Below, one piece after another: positions 1-10,662 of a stretch of DNA of 64,000 nucleotides. The stretch is from Burkholderia sp. 9120 (GTDB lineage: Bacteria > Pseudomonadota > Gammaproteobacteria > Burkholderiales > Burkholderiaceae), in the NCBI RefSeq assembly GCF_000745015.1, contig NZ_JQNA01000001.1, positions 372,001-436,000 on the forward strand, written 5' to 3'. The notes under the pieces were generated by a model. It had not been told where the DNA came from. It saw only the letters and a list, made by a program, of their open reading frames with translations, and made no database searches. Each line of letters starts with the position of its first letter. The stretch's first letter is position 1. The translations under genes were made by a program, and so were the position numbers.

Positions 1-205
1 CCGCGAGATCCTTGTCGCGCTTGGCGAACTCGGCTTCGAGCTTGACCTGCGCGGCCTTCGCGGCCGCGGATTCCCGCAGGATCCGATCAGAATTCACCGC
101 GGCGATCCGGGCTTCCTGCGCGTGCGCTACCCCGACACCCAAGGTCATTGCCAGCGCCAGCGCGCATGCCACACGTTTCGAAAACATACCGGTTAGCAAA
201 GTCAT
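1..205 (-). CDS. skp: OmpH/Skp family periplasmic chaperone (N-terminal part, cut by window edge)
   Basis: Periplasmic chaperone that holds unfolded outer-membrane proteins on their way to the BAM complex. Only about 68 N-terminal residues lie in the window. A hydrophobic signal peptide ends near AHAQ and is followed by an RIAAVNSDRIL segment and a charged helix start, the usual opening of Skp/OmpH proteins. It lies directly downstream of bamA on the same strand, the common proteobacterial order. The start is uncertain: ATG at 205 has a purine-rich GAGAGG touching it, and an in-frame ATG at 187 would leave a compact signal peptide and a longer spacer from that motif. Confidence 0.85.
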   Translation of the reverse strand, partial: MTLLTGMFSKRVACALALAMTLGVGVAHAQEARIAAVNSDRILRESAAAKAAQVKLEAEFAKRDKDLA

Positions 206-249
206 CCTCTCGATTCTGTAATTAGGCCAGCCGCCCGCCGCCGGGGTCG

Positions 250-274
250 GCCGCTGCCGATAATTCGCAGCGGC
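250..274. other. hairpin between bamA and skp
   Basis: Arms GCCGCTGC (250-257) and GCAGCGGC (267-274) form an 8-bp stem with a 9-nt loop. No T-run follows on the minus strand, so this is better read as an mRNA stability or processing element in the bamA-skp transcript than as a terminator. Confidence 0.35.
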
Positions 275-303
275 AACACCCGTGGTGGGATCGCGCCGCC
301 CGA

Positions 304-2616
304 TCAGAATGCCGTCCCGATCTGGAACTGGAATTTCTGATACTGGTCGCCGGTGTGCTTCACGAGCGGGAAGCCCAAGCTGAGCTTGAGCGGCCCGATC
401 GGCGAAATCCACGCGAGACCGACACCGTAGCCGTAACGCAGACCGTTTGCGCCAGTCGAATTGGCTGCGGCGCTCGCGTCGGCCCAGACGTTACCCGCAT
501 CGAGGAACGTGAAGACCCGCAGCGTGCGGTCGTAGCCCGTACCCGGCAGCGGGAACGTCAATTCGATATTGCCGACCAGCAGCTTCGAACCGCCGATCGG
601 GTCGCCCGTGGTCTTGTCGCGCGGACCCAGCGAGCTCGGCTCGAAGCCCCGCACCGAGCCGATACCGCCAGCGTAGTAGTTCTTGAAAATCGGGTACGGC
701 TTGCCGCTGAGGCCGTTACCGTAACCGCCCTGGAAGTTGAAGCCCAGCACGAAGCCGCGCGCAAACGAATAATAGTACTGCGCGTTGATGTCGGCCTTGT
801 AGTACTGGGTGCCGCCGATCGGCGTGCCGTATTCGGCATTGGCCTGCGTGAAGTAACCGCGGCTCGGCACGAGCGCGCTGTCACGCGCGTCGCGCGACCA
901 GCCCACCGTAATCGGCACGTTGTTCGAAACACGGCCGAAGTCCTGCACGTACTGCTTGTACGAAGCCGGCGTGTTCGCGTCGATGTCCAGCTGGTTCTGC
1001 TCGAGACCCGCGCCGAAGTAGACCGTGTCCACTTCCGAGAACGGGATACCGAATTTCAGGTCGCCACCCACGGTCACGATCTTGAAGCTCGAGTCCGTCG
1101 AGTAGTACAGCGGCTGGTACGTACGGTAGTAGACGTCGGTAATGCGCTTGATGCCGTCGACCGTGAAGTACGGGTCGACCTGCGTGACCGTCAGCGTACG
1201 GTAGGTCTTCGCGGTATTCACGTTCACCGACAGACTCGTGCCCGAACCGAACACGTTGTCTTGCGACACACCCGCCGACAACACCACCTTGTCGGTCGAC
1301 GAGAAACCCGCACCCAGGGTGATCGCGCCGGTCGGCTTTTCGGCCACCTTGACGTCGACGTCGACCTGGTCGGGCGTGCCTTCGACCGGCACCGTGGTGA
1401 CGTCCACGTCCGTGAAGTAGCCGAGACGGTTGATCCGGTCTTTCGACAGCGCGAGGCGGTTCGAGTCGAACCACGAGCTTTCGAGCTGGCGCATTTCGCG
1501 GCGCACCACTTCGTCGCGGGTACGCGTGTTGCCGACCACGTTGATGCGGCGCACGTAGACGCGGCGGCTCGGATCCACTTGCAGCGTCAGGTCGACCTTG
1601 TGGTTGGCCTGATCGATCTGCGGCTGCGCGTTGACGGTTGCGAACGCATAGCCGTATTCGCCGAGCTTGTCGACGATAGCCTTGGTGGTGGCTTGCAGCT
1701 TTTCAGCCGAGAAGCGGTCACCCGGTTTGATCTTGATCAGCTTGGCCAGCTCCGGCTCGCGGTCGAGCAGGTTACCGGCGAGCTTGATGCTCGAAATCGA
1801 GTACGGCTCGCCTTCATGCAGCGTGACCGTCAGATACATGTCCTTCTTGTCCGGCGAGATCGACACCTGCGTGGAGTCGATGCTGAACTCGAGGTAACCG
1901 CGATTCAGGTAATACGAGCGGACGTTTTCGAGGTCGCCGGTGAGCTTGTCTTTCGCGTATAGGTCGTTCTTCGTGTACCACGAGAACCAGTTCGGCGTGG
2001 ACAACTGCATTTCATCGCGCAGCGTACCGGTGCTGAACGCCTTGTTGCCGATGAAGTTGATCTGGCGGATCTTCGCGCTCGGACCTTCACCCACCGAGAA
2101 CAGCACCGCGACGCGGTTGCGGTCGATCGGCGTGATCGTGGTGGTCACTTCGGCCGCGTAGTAGCCGCGCGTCAGGTACTGACGCTTCAACTCCTGCTCG
2201 GCCTTGTCGACGAGCGCCTTGTCGTAGTAACGACCCTGCGACAGACCGACCGCGCGCAACGCCTTGGTCAGGTTGTCCTTGTCGAATTCATGGATGCCGG
2301 AAAAGTCGATCGTGCCGATGGCCGGACGCTCCAGCACCTGCACGATAACGACATTGCCTTCGGTCGCGATCTTGACGTCGTTGAAGAAGCCCGTGGCATA
2401 CAGTGCGCGAATGGCTTCCGATGCCTTGTCGTCGCTGAAGGTGTCGCCTTGCTTGATAGGCAGGTAGGCGAACACGGTACCAGGTTCGACGCGTTGCAAT
2501 CCCTCGATCCGGATGTCTTGCACCACGAAGGGCGTCGTTGCGTGAGCAACCAGCCCATGCGCGGCAAACGCCGCGGCTATAACCGTCTTTGGAACAAAGC
2601 GATGAGGTTTAAACAA
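304..2616 (-). CDS. bamA: outer membrane protein assembly factor BamA
   Basis: Central subunit of the BAM complex, which folds and inserts beta-barrel proteins into the outer membrane. The 770-residue protein has a signal peptide (cleavage near VAHA), five POTRA-type repeats beginning with FVVQDIRIEGLQRV, and a C-terminal Omp85 barrel with the conserved VRGF motif at about 655-658. The last residue is Phe, as is normal for a barrel strand. The start codon is TTG at 2616, preceded by GGGGAAG at suitable spacing. It sits between rseP and skp in the conserved envelope-biogenesis block. Length and motifs are ordinary for the family. Confidence 0.98.
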   Translation of the reverse strand: MFKPHRFVPKTVIAAAFAAHGLVAHATTPFVVQDIRIEGLQRVEPGTVFAYLPIKQGDTFSDDKASEAIRALYATGFFNDVKIATEGNVVIVQVLERPAIGTIDFSGIHEFDKDNLTKALRAVGLSQGRYYDKALVDKAEQELKRQYLTRGYYAAEVTTTITPIDRNRVAVLFSVGEGPSAKIRQINFIGNKAFSTGTLRDEMQLSTPNWFSWYTKNDLYAKDKLTGDLENVRSYYLNRGYLEFSIDSTQVSISPDKKDMYLTVTLHEGEPYSISSIKLAGNLLDREPELAKLIKIKPGDRFSAEKLQATTKAIVDKLGEYGYAFATVNAQPQIDQANHKVDLTLQVDPSRRVYVRRINVVGNTRTRDEVVRREMRQLESSWFDSNRLALSKDRINRLGYFTDVDVTTVPVEGTPDQVDVDVKVAEKPTGAITLGAGFSSTDKVVLSAGVSQDNVFGSGTSLSVNVNTAKTYRTLTVTQVDPYFTVDGIKRITDVYYRTYQPLYYSTDSSFKIVTVGGDLKFGIPFSEVDTVYFGAGLEQNQLDIDANTPASYKQYVQDFGRVSNNVPITVGWSRDARDSALVPSRGYFTQANAEYGTPIGGTQYYKADINAQYYYSFARGFVLGFNFQGGYGNGLSGKPYPIFKNYYAGGIGSVRGFEPSSLGPRDKTTGDPIGGSKLLVGNIELTFPLPGTGYDRTLRVFTFLDAGNVWADASAAANSTGANGLRYGYGVGLAWISPIGPLKLSLGFPLVKHTGDQYQKFQFQIGTAF

Positions 2617-2683
2617 CGTGCTTCCCCAGTGTGTATAGCTGCATCAGGTCAGACGGTCGCCATCGTGAACGCCGCCGGACACT

Positions 2684-4096
2684 TTAAAAATGGATTAAAC
2701 GAGCCAGATCGTTGAACAGCGCGATCGCCGACAATGCGACGATGCAGGCGAGACCCGCCCTCTGAAAAACGAGTTGCCAGCGATCGGAGACAACTTTGCC
2801 GGTTACAGCTTCAACCAAATAATATAACAGATGACCCCCGTCCAATACCGGAATTGGTAACAGGTTCAGTACACCAAGGCTAATACTGACAAGGGCCAGG
2901 AACGACAGGAATGCAGAAGGACCTAGACGTGCGCTCTTTCCTGCGTAATCGGCGATCGTTACGGGGCCGGAAAGATTTTTCAGCGAAGCCTCGCCGACGA
3001 TCATCCGGCCGAACATTCGCACCGAGTAAACCGCGAGATCCCACGTACGACGCGCACCAAGTTGCAGGCTCTCGACGGGCCCGTAGCGCACGTCGATAGA
3101 CGGCACCTGGGTCGCCAGTTCCGCGCCGATGCGGCCGACCTGCTGGCCGGTTGCGTCGTCGCGCTGCGACTGCGGCACGAGGCTGATGTCTTCGAGCTTG
3201 CCCGCGGTCTGCCCCGCTGGCCCCGCTTGTCCCGCTGGCCCGCCGCGCTCCACCTGCAGCGTCACTGGCTTGCCGGCGTGCGATTTTACATAAGCGATGA
3301 AGGCCGTGGCGTTATCGGTCGGGATACCGTCGACCGCGCGCAGGCGATCGCCCACGGCAAGCCCGGCTTTTTGCGCCGCGCTGCCCGGCTGCACACCCGC
3401 CACGGTCAGCTTGCCGCCGCCCGGCTCGAAGCCGAGGTGCGACATGAAATCGTCGTCGACGTCTTTCTCGCTGAGACCGCGCAGATCGAGCTGGAAATCG
3501 GACGTGCCGTGCGCGTCGGTCGCGCTCAGCACGACGCGCTTGTGATCGAACGCCGCGCCCAGCAGCTTCCAGCGCAGATCGGACCACGAACGCACCCGCT
3601 CGGATTCGCCGGCATTCCCGGTGCGCACCGCGACGATGGTCTCGCCGCCGTCGAAGCCCGCCAAGGCTGCCGGCGTGTTCGGCGCAGGCGCCGCGACCAC
3701 CGCCGCCGGCTCCGTCACACCAGTGGCGAACACCAGCGCGAACAATACGATCGCCAGCAGGAAGTTAGCGATCGGGCCGGCCGCGACGATGGCGAAACGA
3801 CGCCACACCGACTTGCGGTTGAACGCCTGCGGCAGCATGTCGGCGGGAATCGGCGCACCGCTCGTTTCACGCTCGTCGAGCATCTTCACGTAACCGCCGA
3901 GCGGCAACGCGGCAATGGTCCACTCGGTGCCGGTTTTTGGGCTCACCCACTGGAACAACGGCTTGCCGAAGCCGATCGAAAAGCGTAGCACCTTGACGCC
4001 GCACAACCGTGCCACGCTGTAATGCCCGTACTCGTGAACAACCACGAGTACGCCAATCGCGACCGCGAAGGCGAGCAGTTCGATCAGCAGATTCAT
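2684..4096 (-). CDS. rseP: RIP metalloprotease RseP (site-2 protease)
   Basis: Inner-membrane zinc protease that cuts anti-sigma-E factor RseA within the membrane and clears leftover signal peptides. The 470-residue product has HEYGH (HExxH, residues 21-25) in the first membrane helix, two tandem PDZ domains in the middle, and the second metal-ligand motif LDG at about 418-420 in a C-terminal helix. The open frame continues about 30 codons upstream, but MNLLIELL at 4096 is the family start and lies 7 bp after the ispC stop. The bamA TTG start follows 67 bp downstream. Confidence 0.97.
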   Translation of the reverse strand: MNLLIELLAFAVAIGVLVVVHEYGHYSVARLCGVKVLRFSIGFGKPLFQWVSPKTGTEWTIAALPLGGYVKMLDERETSGAPIPADMLPQAFNRKSVWRRFAIVAAGPIANFLLAIVLFALVFATGVTEPAAVVAAPAPNTPAALAGFDGGETIVAVRTGNAGESERVRSWSDLRWKLLGAAFDHKRVVLSATDAHGTSDFQLDLRGLSEKDVDDDFMSHLGFEPGGGKLTVAGVQPGSAAQKAGLAVGDRLRAVDGIPTDNATAFIAYVKSHAGKPVTLQVERGGPAGQAGPAGQTAGKLEDISLVPQSQRDDATGQQVGRIGAELATQVPSIDVRYGPVESLQLGARRTWDLAVYSVRMFGRMIVGEASLKNLSGPVTIADYAGKSARLGPSAFLSFLALVSISLGVLNLLPIPVLDGGHLLYYLVEAVTGKVVSDRWQLVFQRAGLACIVALSAIALFNDLARLIHF

Positions 4097-4103
4097 ATGC
4101 GCC

Positions 4104-5309
4104 TCACTGGACGGCGCGTTCCGTGCGACGAGCGTTGTCGGGCAGACGCGCGATGAATTCGGCGGCGGCGCGACGCGCGGCGGCATCCGCTTCGATCACG
4201 TCGTCGAGCGCATGCGCACTGCCGTTCGGCAACGCGTTCAGCACCGAGTCGACCACCTGGGCAATCGCCATGAAACCGATCTGACGCTGCAGGAAGGCTT
4301 CCACCGCGACTTCGTTCGCGGCGTTCAGCGCGGCGCTGGCCAGACCGCCCTCGGCCAGCGCCTTCATGGCGAGCGCGAGACACGGAAAGCGCGTGTAATC
4401 CGGTTTTTCGAACGCCAGCGACGCGACCTGCAACAGGTCGAGTTGCGCGACGCCCGAATCGATTCGGTCCGGGAAAGCCAGCGCGTGGGCGATCGGCGTA
4501 CGCATATCCGGATTGCCGAGTTGCGCGAGCACCGAGCCGTCGGCGTACGAGACCATCGAATGAATCACGCTCTGCGGATGAATCAGCACCTCGATGCGCT
4601 CGCCCGGCAAACCGAACAGCCAATGGGCTTCGATCACCTCGAGGCCCTTGTTCATCATCGTGGCGGAGTCGACCGAGATCTTGCGGCCCATGACCCAGTT
4701 CGGATGCTTGCAGGCCTCGTCAGGCGTGACGTCGACGAGCGTGGCCGGTTCGCGGGTACGGAACGGGCCGCCCGACGCGGTCAGGATGATTTTGGAGACG
4801 CCGCCGTGCTGCGCGGCTTCGCGCGGCAGGCATTGGAAAATCGCGTTGTGTTCGCTGTCGACCGGCAGCAGCACGGCGCCGTTGTCGCGCACAGCGTCCA
4901 TGAAGATCGCGCCGGACATGACCAGCGCTTCCTTGTTGGCGAGCAGGATGCGTTTGCCGGCGCGCGCCGCGGCGAGCGTCGGCGCAAGGCCGGCAGCGCC
5001 GACGATGGCCGCGACCACGGTGTCGCAAGCGTCGCTCTTCGACACGTCGACGAGCGCCTGCGGTCCATACGTGACCTCGGTCTTGCTATTCGCCTCGCGC
5101 AGCTTCGCCGCGACCTGCGCGGCCGTGTCGGCGTCGCCGACCACCGCGATCTCCGGCGCAAAGCGCAGGCATTGCTCGACGAGCTTGTCGCCGTTGCGAT
5201 GCGCGGTGAGCGCGTAGATCGAAAAGCGCTCGGGATGACGCGCGACGACGTCGAGCGTGCTGTCTCCAATCGAGCCCGTGGAACCGAGCAATGTCAGACG
5301 TTTTTGCAT
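4104..5309 (-). CDS. ispC: 1-deoxy-D-xylulose 5-phosphate reductoisomerase
   Basis: Second step of the MEP isoprenoid pathway: converts DXP to 2-C-methyl-D-erythritol 4-phosphate using NADPH and a divalent metal (also called dxr). The 401-residue protein starts [15 protein letters not shown], the NADPH-binding glycine motif at about residues 9-15, and has the family's typical length. The frame is open for 11 more codons upstream, but ATG at 5309 fits homologues and is followed at once by the nucleotide-binding strand. It sits between cdsA and rseP with only a few bases on each side, so it is cotranscribed. Its product pathway feeds UppS, encoded two genes upstream. Confidence 0.97.
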   Translation of the reverse strand: MQKRLTLLGSTGSIGDSTLDVVARHPERFSIYALTAHRNGDKLVEQCLRFAPEIAVVGDADTAAQVAAKLREANSKTEVTYGPQALVDVSKSDACDTVVAAIVGAAGLAPTLAAARAGKRILLANKEALVMSGAIFMDAVRDNGAVLLPVDSEHNAIFQCLPREAAQHGGVSKIILTASGGPFRTREPATLVDVTPDEACKHPNWVMGRKISVDSATMMNKGLEVIEAHWLFGLPGERIEVLIHPQSVIHSMVSYADGSVLAQLGNPDMRTPIAHALAFPDRIDSGVAQLDLLQVASLAFEKPDYTRFPCLALAMKALAEGGLASAALNAANEVAVEAFLQRQIGFMAIAQVVDSVLNALPNGSAHALDDVIEADAAARRAAAEFIARLPDNARRTERAVQ

Positions 5310-5319
5310 ATCTCTTTCT

Positions 5320-6141
5320 CTAGCCGAGCAGCAGCATGGCAAGCGGCAGCACCGGCAATAAGGCGTCGATGCGATCGAGCACGCCGCCGTGCCCCGGCAA
5401 CAGGCCGCTTGAATCCTTGACGCCGGCCTGGCGTTTCATCATCGATTCGAACAGGTCGCCCACCACGCTGAATGCCACCAGCAAGGTCAGTGCGAGCAGT
5501 GTGCGCACGGCGCCCCATTGCGCCAGCAGCGAAGAATACAGGGTCGGCTCGAACGCGTGCAAAAAGACCGCCGCCGCCGCGACGAGCATCACGACCAGCC
5601 AGCCGCCGACCGCGCCCTCCCAGGTCTTACCCGGGCTGATGGCAGGCGCCAGCTTGTGTTTGCCGAACGCTTTTCCGGAGAAGTATGCGCCGATATCGGC
5701 CAGCCACACCAGGAGCAGCAGCGACAGAACGAACGGCACGCCCTGCATGCGTGCAGCGACGAGAGCATGCCAGCACGCGACGAATATCACAATGCCGGCA
5801 AGAAACAGAAAGGTGCGCCACGCGCCTTGGGCGAGCGTGGGCTTGCGCAGCAGCACGAACGGACCGGCGACCACCCAGAAGATCGCCGCCGCCTTGAACA
5901 GCGAACGGGCCTCGGCAATGCCGGTGCCGAGCCGCGTGCTCGCGACTAGCGCGACCGCGGCCACCAGCGCATAAACCACCGGACCGGCGCCGCCCAGCTT
6001 GAGCAGGCGCGCCCATTCCCACGCGGCGAACACGACGACGAAAGCGATCAGCGCGCCGAACGCGCCCACCGGCGCGAACAACGTGACCGGCAGGAACACT
6101 GCCAGCAGGATGATCGCCGTGATGACACGGGTTTTTAGCAT
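5320..6141 (-). CDS. cdsA: phosphatidate cytidylyltransferase
   Basis: Integral membrane enzyme that makes CDP-diacylglycerol from phosphatidate and CTP, the branch point of phospholipid synthesis. The 273-residue protein is built of hydrophobic helices. Near the C-terminus it carries the CDP-DAG synthase signature: SMMKR, then KDSSG, then PGHGG and DRID. The start ATG at 6141 (MLKTRVITA) overlaps the end of uppS by 7 bp, which implies translational coupling. A longer open frame upstream is arginine-rich read-through across uppS and is not membrane-like. Confidence 0.97.
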   Translation of the reverse strand: MLKTRVITAIILLAVFLPVTLFAPVGAFGALIAFVVVFAAWEWARLLKLGGAGPVVYALVAAVALVASTRLGTGIAEARSLFKAAAIFWVVAGPFVLLRKPTLAQGAWRTFLFLAGIVIFVACWHALVAARMQGVPFVLSLLLLVWLADIGAYFSGKAFGKHKLAPAISPGKTWEGAVGGWLVVMLVAAAAVFLHAFEPTLYSSLLAQWGAVRTLLALTLLVAFSVVGDLFESMMKRQAGVKDSSGLLPGHGGVLDRIDALLPVLPLAMLLLG

Positions 6142-6917
6142 GGAAGCGAATCGACGTTTTGCGATTGCGGCTCGAGTTGAGCACTGGTGCGCCCGAAACG
6201 GCGCTCGCGCTCCGCGTACGAAGCGATGGCGTGGCCGAGCGCGTCGGCGTCGAAATCCGGCCAGAACGTGTCGGTGAAATAGAACTCGGTGTACGCGAGT
6301 TGCCACAGCAGGAAGTTGCTGACGCGGCGCTCGCCGCCGGTGCGGATGAACAGATCCGGTTCCGGCGCGTAAGCCATGGACAGGTGCTCGGCGAACGAGT
6401 CTTCGTTGACCTCGACCGCCTTGCCCGCCAGCGCCGATTGTTCGGCGAGCTTGCGGGTGGCCTGCATGATGTCCCAGCGACCGCCGTAATTGGCGGCGAT
6501 GGTCAACGTCAGACGGGTATTGCGCGCGGTTTTGCTTTCCGCACGCTTGATCAGGTCGCGGATGCGCGTATCGAAGCGGGACAGATCGCCGACCACCCGC
6601 AAACGGATGCCGTTCGCGTGCAGCTTGCCGATTTCCCGCTCCAGCGCGGTGACGAACAGGCGCATCAGAAACGACACTTCGTCGTTCGGGCGACGCCAGT
6701 TTTCCGAGCTGAACGCGAACAGCGTCAGATATTCGACGCCCTGACGCGCGCAGGCCTCAACGGCCGCGCGCACCGCGTCGACGCCGCGCGTATGGCCCGC
6801 CACGCGCGGCAGACGCCGCTGGGTGGCCCAACGGCCGTTGCCGTCCATGATGATCGCGATATGTCGCGGCACCGCGGCGACATCAGGCACGCGCACGGTT
6901 GAGCTGGTATAGGTCAT
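6135..6917 (-). CDS. uppS: (2E,6E)-farnesyl-diphosphate-specific ditrans,polycis-undecaprenyl-diphosphate synthase
   Basis: Adds eight isopentenyl units to farnesyl diphosphate to make undecaprenyl diphosphate, the lipid carrier for peptidoglycan and O-antigen. The 260-residue cis-prenyltransferase has [10 protein letters not shown] with catalytic Asp at about residue 25, and further down FAFSSENW and a RTGGERR-type motif with SNFLLWQ. These are all family hallmarks. It overlaps cdsA and follows frr by 63 bp. Its substrate derives from the MEP pathway to which ispC in this same block contributes. Confidence 0.97.
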   Translation of the reverse strand: MTYTSSTVRVPDVAAVPRHIAIIMDGNGRWATQRRLPRVAGHTRGVDAVRAAVEACARQGVEYLTLFAFSSENWRRPNDEVSFLMRLFVTALEREIGKLHANGIRLRVVGDLSRFDTRIRDLIKRAESKTARNTRLTLTIAANYGGRWDIMQATRKLAEQSALAGKAVEVNEDSFAEHLSMAYAPEPDLFIRTGGERRVSNFLLWQLAYTEFYFTDTFWPDFDADALGHAIASYAERERRFGRTSAQLEPQSQNVDSLPC

Positions 6918-6980
6918 GGCCGTCGGGACAATAACTGCAAATAAAGAAGTGGAAATCGTGAAAGTGCTGAGCCCTAAGGC

Positions 6981-7541
6981 CTACACCGTCATGATCTCGG
7001 CTTCTTTCGTCACGACGATCTTGTCGATTTCGGTGACGAACTTGTCCGTCAGCTTCTGAACGTCGTCACCTGCGCGGCGCTCGTCGTCTTCCGAAATTTC
7101 CTTGTCTTTCACGAGCTTCTTCAACTGCTCGTTAGCATCGCGGCGCAGATTGCGCACGGCGACCTTGGCCGTTTCCGCTTCACTCCTGACCACTTTCATC
7201 AGTTCGCGGCGGCGTTCTTCGGTGAGCGCGGGCATCGGCACGCGGATCACGTCGCCTTGCGTGGCCGGGTTCAGACCGAGGTCCGACTCGCGGATCGCCT
7301 TTTCGACGACCTGAACCATCTTCTTTTCCCACGGCTGCACGCCGATCGTGCGCGCGTCGATCAGCGTCAGGTTCGCGACCTGCGAGATCGGTACCGGCGA
7401 ACCGTAGTAATCGCACTGGATATGATCGAGCAGGCCCGTGTGCGCACGGCCCGTGCGGATCTTCGACAGGTCGTTCTTGAACGCGTCGATGGAACGCTGC
7501 ATTTTTTGTTCAGCGCCCTTCCTGATATCTGCCACAGACAT
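6981..7541 (-). CDS. frr: ribosome recycling factor
   Basis: Splits the post-termination ribosome together with EF-G. The 186-residue length is exactly typical. The protein begins [17 protein letters not shown] and contains the conserved [13 protein letters not shown] segment, with a highly charged three-helix-bundle composition. It sits between pyrH and uppS, the canonical bacterial order pyrH-frr-uppS. Confidence 0.98.
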   Translation of the reverse strand: MSVADIRKGAEQKMQRSIDAFKNDLSKIRTGRAHTGLLDHIQCDYYGSPVPISQVANLTLIDARTIGVQPWEKKMVQVVEKAIRESDLGLNPATQGDVIRVPMPALTEERRRELMKVVRSEAETAKVAVRNLRRDANEQLKKLVKDKEISEDDERRAGDDVQKLTDKFVTEIDKIVVTKEAEIMTV

Positions 7542-7639
7542 TTTTAAACCTCCGAACCTTCAAAACGGTGCGAGCCGGCCGGCGCGCGCGATGCGGCGGC
7601 CTGGGCTCGCGTTAAAGCCCACGTTATGTGAACGAGAGT

Positions 7640-8353
7640 TTACACGTGGACGAGGGTGCCCTCGTCCTCGCCTTGAACGATGCGCTTGAGCGCGCCCGGC
7701 TTGACGATCGAAAACACCCGGATCGGCAGCTTCTGGTCGCGGCACAGCGCGAACGCGGTCGCGTCCATCACCTGCAGATTGCGGCCGATGGCTTCGTCGA
7801 AGCTGATCGTGGTGTAACGGGTCGCGCTCGGGTCTTTCTTGGGATCGGCCGAATAGACGCCGTCCACCTTGGTGGCTTTCAGCACGACTTCCGCGCCGAC
7901 TTCCGCGCCGCGCAGCGCAGCGGCGGTGTCGGTCGTGAAGAACGGGTTGCCGGTGCCGGCCGCGAAAATCACGACTTTGCCTTCTTCGAGCTGGCGAATC
8001 GCGCGGGGGCGGATATACGGCTCGACCACCTGGTCCATGCGCAGCGCGGATTGCACACGCGCCTCGATGCCGGCGTGACGCATGGCGTCCTGCAGTGCCA
8101 GCGCGTTCATCATGGTGGCCAGCATGCCCATGTAGTCAGCCGTGGCGCGGTCCATACCGGCCGCGCCGCCCGCGACGCCACGGAAAATATTGCCACCGCC
8201 GATCACCACGGCCATCTGCGTTCCGAGACGGACCACTTCGGCCACGTCCGCCACCATTCTTTCGATGGTCGCGCGGTTGATGCCGAAGGCATCGTCGCCC
8301 ATCAGAGCTTCACCGGAGAGTTTGAGCAGGACGCGTTTGTAGGCAGTGGGCAT
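7640..8353 (-). CDS. pyrH: UMP kinase
   Basis: Hexameric bacterial UMP kinase of the amino-acid-kinase fold, which phosphorylates UMP to UDP with ATP. The 237-residue protein starts [17 protein letters not shown], where the KLSGE phosphate-binding strand is diagnostic. [10 protein letters not shown] and the later TDTAAALR segment are also family features. The frame is open 44 codons further upstream, but ATG at 8353 is the normal family start and the upstream peptide is unlike any pyrH. It is followed 98 bp later by frr. Confidence 0.97.
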   Translation of the reverse strand: MPTAYKRVLLKLSGEALMGDDAFGINRATIERMVADVAEVVRLGTQMAVVIGGGNIFRGVAGGAAGMDRATADYMGMLATMMNALALQDAMRHAGIEARVQSALRMDQVVEPYIRPRAIRQLEEGKVVIFAAGTGNPFFTTDTAAALRGAEVGAEVVLKATKVDGVYSADPKKDPSATRYTTISFDEAIGRNLQVMDATAFALCRDQKLPIRVFSIVKPGALKRIVQGEDEGTLVHV

Positions 8354-8396
8354 AGGGGTATCCAGATCGCGCAGAACAGGGCAACAACAAGGGACT

Positions 8397-8426
8397 AATG
8401 TAGGGGTGAAATACTGATTCGGGCAA
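8397..8426 (-). promoter_or_regulatory. candidate sigma-70 promoter for pyrH
   Basis: On the minus strand TTGCCC (8421-8426) and TACATT (8397-8402) are separated by 18 bp and lie about 45 bp ahead of the pyrH ATG. The match is moderate. It would let pyrH-frr-uppS and genes downstream be expressed independently of rpsB-tsf. Confidence 0.4.
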
Positions 8427-8465
8427 GCACCGCCAAATTGACGAACCCTGGGGTCCGCCAGCGGC

Positions 8466-8498
8466 GGCTGCGTGGCGAGGGTCAACCCGCACGCAGCC
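8466..8498 (-). other. structured hairpin between tsf and pyrH
   Basis: Outer arms GGCTGCGTG (8466-8474) and CACGCAGCC (8490-8498) enclose inner arms GGGT and ACCC, giving a strong two-part hairpin. No T-run follows in the direction of transcription. It may protect the rpsB-tsf message 3' end or act in a Rho-dependent region. It lies just upstream of the candidate pyrH promoter. Confidence 0.4.
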
Positions 8499-8573
8499 TT
8501 GCGGCGCCGCCGACCGCGGCAAAGTCTTGCTCCGCCGCGGGTCCAACGGTACTAGCTGAGGCTTAAGACAAGC

Positions 8574-9455
8574 TTATTGTTGCTTTGCAGCAGCGACCTG
8601 AGCCGCCACTTCAGCAGCGAAGTCGTCCTGCTTCTTCTCGATGCCTTCGCCGACCACGAACAGCGCGAACTTCTGCACGCTCGAGTTGCCAGCCTTCAGC
8701 ATCTGTTCGATCGTCTGCTTGTCGTTCTTAACGAACGTCTGGTTCAGCAGCGACACTTCCTTCAGGTACTTCTGCACGCTGCCGTCGACCATCTTGGCGA
8801 CGATTTCAGCCGGCTTGCCCGATTCGGCGGCCTTCTGTTCAGCAATGCTGCGTTCCTTGGCGATCAGGTCCGCCGGCACGTCGTCCGACGACAGCGACAC
8901 CGGCTTCATTGCGGCGATGTGCATTGCCACGTCCTTGCCGATCTGCTCGTCCGCGCCGGTGTACTCGACCAGCACGCCGATACGCGTGCCGTGCAGGTAC
9001 GCTGCCAGCTTGTTTGCCGACTCGAAGCGCACGAAGCGGCGGATCGACAGGTTTTCACCGATCTTGCCGACCAGCGCCAGACGCACTGCGTCGACCGTCG
9101 AGCCTTCCAGCGGCAGCGCGCCCAGCGCAGCGACGTCAGCCGGGTTTTGCGTGGCGATCAGTTCCGCGACCGTCTTCGTGAACGCCAGGAAGTCGTCGTT
9201 CTTCGAAACGAAGTCGGTTTCGCAGTTCAATTCAACCAGCGAACCCGCGTTGCCGCCGATGAACGAAGCAACCACGCCTTCAGCCGTCACGCGCGACGCA
9301 GCCTTGCTGGCCTTGTTGCCCAGCTTCACGCGCAGCAGCTCTTCAGCGCGCGCCATGTCGCCGTCAGCTTCCGTCAGCGCTTTCTTGCATTCCATCATCG
9401 GCGCGTCGGTCTTTGCGCGCAGTTCTGCAACCATGCTTGCGGTAATTGCCGCCAT
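8574..9455 (-). CDS. tsf: translation elongation factor Ts
   Basis: Guanine-nucleotide exchange factor for EF-Tu. The 293-residue product begins [19 protein letters not shown] and has the MMECKKAL motif of the N-terminal UBA-like domain, followed by the dimerisation domain and a C-terminal coiled tail ending in KQQ. Two adjacent ATGs exist, at 9458 and 9455. The AAGGAG site is better spaced for the second, and homologues start there. It lies downstream of rpsB with a terminator-like hairpin between them. Confidence 0.97.
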   Translation of the reverse strand: MAAITASMVAELRAKTDAPMMECKKALTEADGDMARAEELLRVKLGNKASKAASRVTAEGVVASFIGGNAGSLVELNCETDFVSKNDDFLAFTKTVAELIATQNPADVAALGALPLEGSTVDAVRLALVGKIGENLSIRRFVRFESANKLAAYLHGTRIGVLVEYTGADEQIGKDVAMHIAAMKPVSLSSDDVPADLIAKERSIAEQKAAESGKPAEIVAKMVDGSVQKYLKEVSLLNQTFVKNDKQTIEQMLKAGNSSVQKFALFVVGEGIEKKQDDFAAEVAAQVAAAKQQ

Positions 9456-9610
9456 CATTTGCTCCTTGAGTTCCGTCTGTCACACGCCGCCCGGACTTCG
9501 ATGCCGGCGGCAAGAATTCGTTTCAGCGTTTCACGTACTTTTTTACGCAACCACACTTTCGACACTGCTCGGGCGCCGTTTGCAGCGCCCTGCTACATCT
9601 GTCGCGGCTT

Positions 9611-9644
9611 AAAAAAAGGGGGCCTGTAGAAAGCCCCCTTTTTT
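9611..9644 (-). terminator. intrinsic terminator or attenuator between rpsB and tsf
   Basis: Arms GGGGGC (9618-9623) and GCCCCC (9633-9638) with a 9-nt loop are flanked by seven A and six T, so the hairpin is functional in either direction. On the minus strand it directly follows the rpsB stop and precedes tsf by about 155 bp. It probably lowers tsf transcription relative to rpsB rather than ending the operon completely. Confidence 0.8.
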
Positions 9645-9662
9645 GCCGGACACGGGGCAGCT

Positions 9663-10415
9663 TTACGCTTCCGCTTTGACCTCGACGAACTCGTCGCCGC
9701 CGTCGCCGCGTGCAGCTTGCACCACTTCGTTGACCGAATTCGCACGGCCTTCGAGGATCGCGTCAGCCACGCCAGCCGCGTACAGAGCGACAGCCTTTGA
9801 AGCGTCGTCGTTACCCGGGATCACGTAGTCGATGCCGATCGGCGAGTGGTTCGTGTCGACCACAGCGATAACCGGAATGCCGAGCTTGTTAGCTTCGGTC
9901 ACGGCAATCTTGTGGTAGCCGACGTCGACCACGAAGATCGCATCCGGAATGCCGCCCATGTCTTTCACGCCGCCGATCGACTTGACCAGCTTAGCCATTT
10001 CGCGCTCGAACAGCAGAGCTTCTTTCTTGCTCATGCGTTCGGTTTCGCCGGCTTCCAGCGCTGCTTCCATGTCTTTCAGGCGCTTGATCGACACCTTCAG
10101 CGTCTTGAAGTTGGTCAGCATGCCGCCGAGCCAGCGTGCGTTGACGAACGGCATACCCGCGCGTTGCGCTTCTTCAGCGATCGTGTCGCGCGATTGACGC
10201 TTCGTGCCGACGAACAGGATCGTGCCGCGATTCGCTGCCAGTTGACGCGCGTACTTCAGCGCGTCGTTGTACATCGGCAGCGTCTTTTCGAGGTTGATGA
10301 TGTGAATCTTGTTGCGATGACCGAAAATGAAGGGAGCCATCTTCGGGTTCCAGAAGCGCGTTTGGTGACCGAAGTGGACACCGGCTTCCAGCATTTGACG
10401 CATAGTAACTGCCAT
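9663..10415 (-). CDS. rpsB: 30S ribosomal protein S2
   Basis: Component of the small-subunit head, needed for S1 binding. The 250-residue protein starts [24 protein letters not shown], the classic S2 opening, and contains the GTKRQ motif and the conserved PDAIFVVD segment. ATG at 10415 has GGAGATTTTC upstream. It is first in the minus-strand transcript rpsB-tsf, with a consensus promoter about 250 bp upstream and a long leader. Confidence 0.98.
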   Translation of the reverse strand: MAVTMRQMLEAGVHFGHQTRFWNPKMAPFIFGHRNKIHIINLEKTLPMYNDALKYARQLAANRGTILFVGTKRQSRDTIAEEAQRAGMPFVNARWLGGMLTNFKTLKVSIKRLKDMEAALEAGETERMSKKEALLFEREMAKLVKSIGGVKDMGGIPDAIFVVDVGYHKIAVTEANKLGIPVIAVVDTNHSPIGIDYVIPGNDDASKAVALYAAGVADAILEGRANSVNEVVQAARGDGGDEFVEVKAEA

Positions 10416-10662
10416 GAAAATCTCCGCGAGGGTTGGGTCTTAAGCCGGCTGCCGCATCGGCCGCGCCCGCCTTCAATTTGGCGTAACGCGACGGACACCC
10501 TGGGTGCGCCGGCTTGCGAGTCTGCTGCCTTATACTGCTTCACCCCACGACGCAAGCAACGAACGCCGTGGGAAGCTGCTCCCGCCGTCTTTTTGACCAA
10601 TTCAGCGTGATTCGAACTGATACCGGACAATAAAACCAAGACAGAGAGCGACTTAGCCAAAG
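10416..10662 (-). promoter_or_regulatory. long 5' leader of rpsB, possible S2 autoregulatory region
   Basis: From the predicted transcription start (about 10656) to the rpsB ATG there are roughly 240 untranslated bases with no convincing reading frame. In other bacteria the rpsB leader binds S2 to shut off rpsB-tsf translation. A leader of this length is consistent with that, but I cannot show a defined binding fold by eye. Confidence 0.35.
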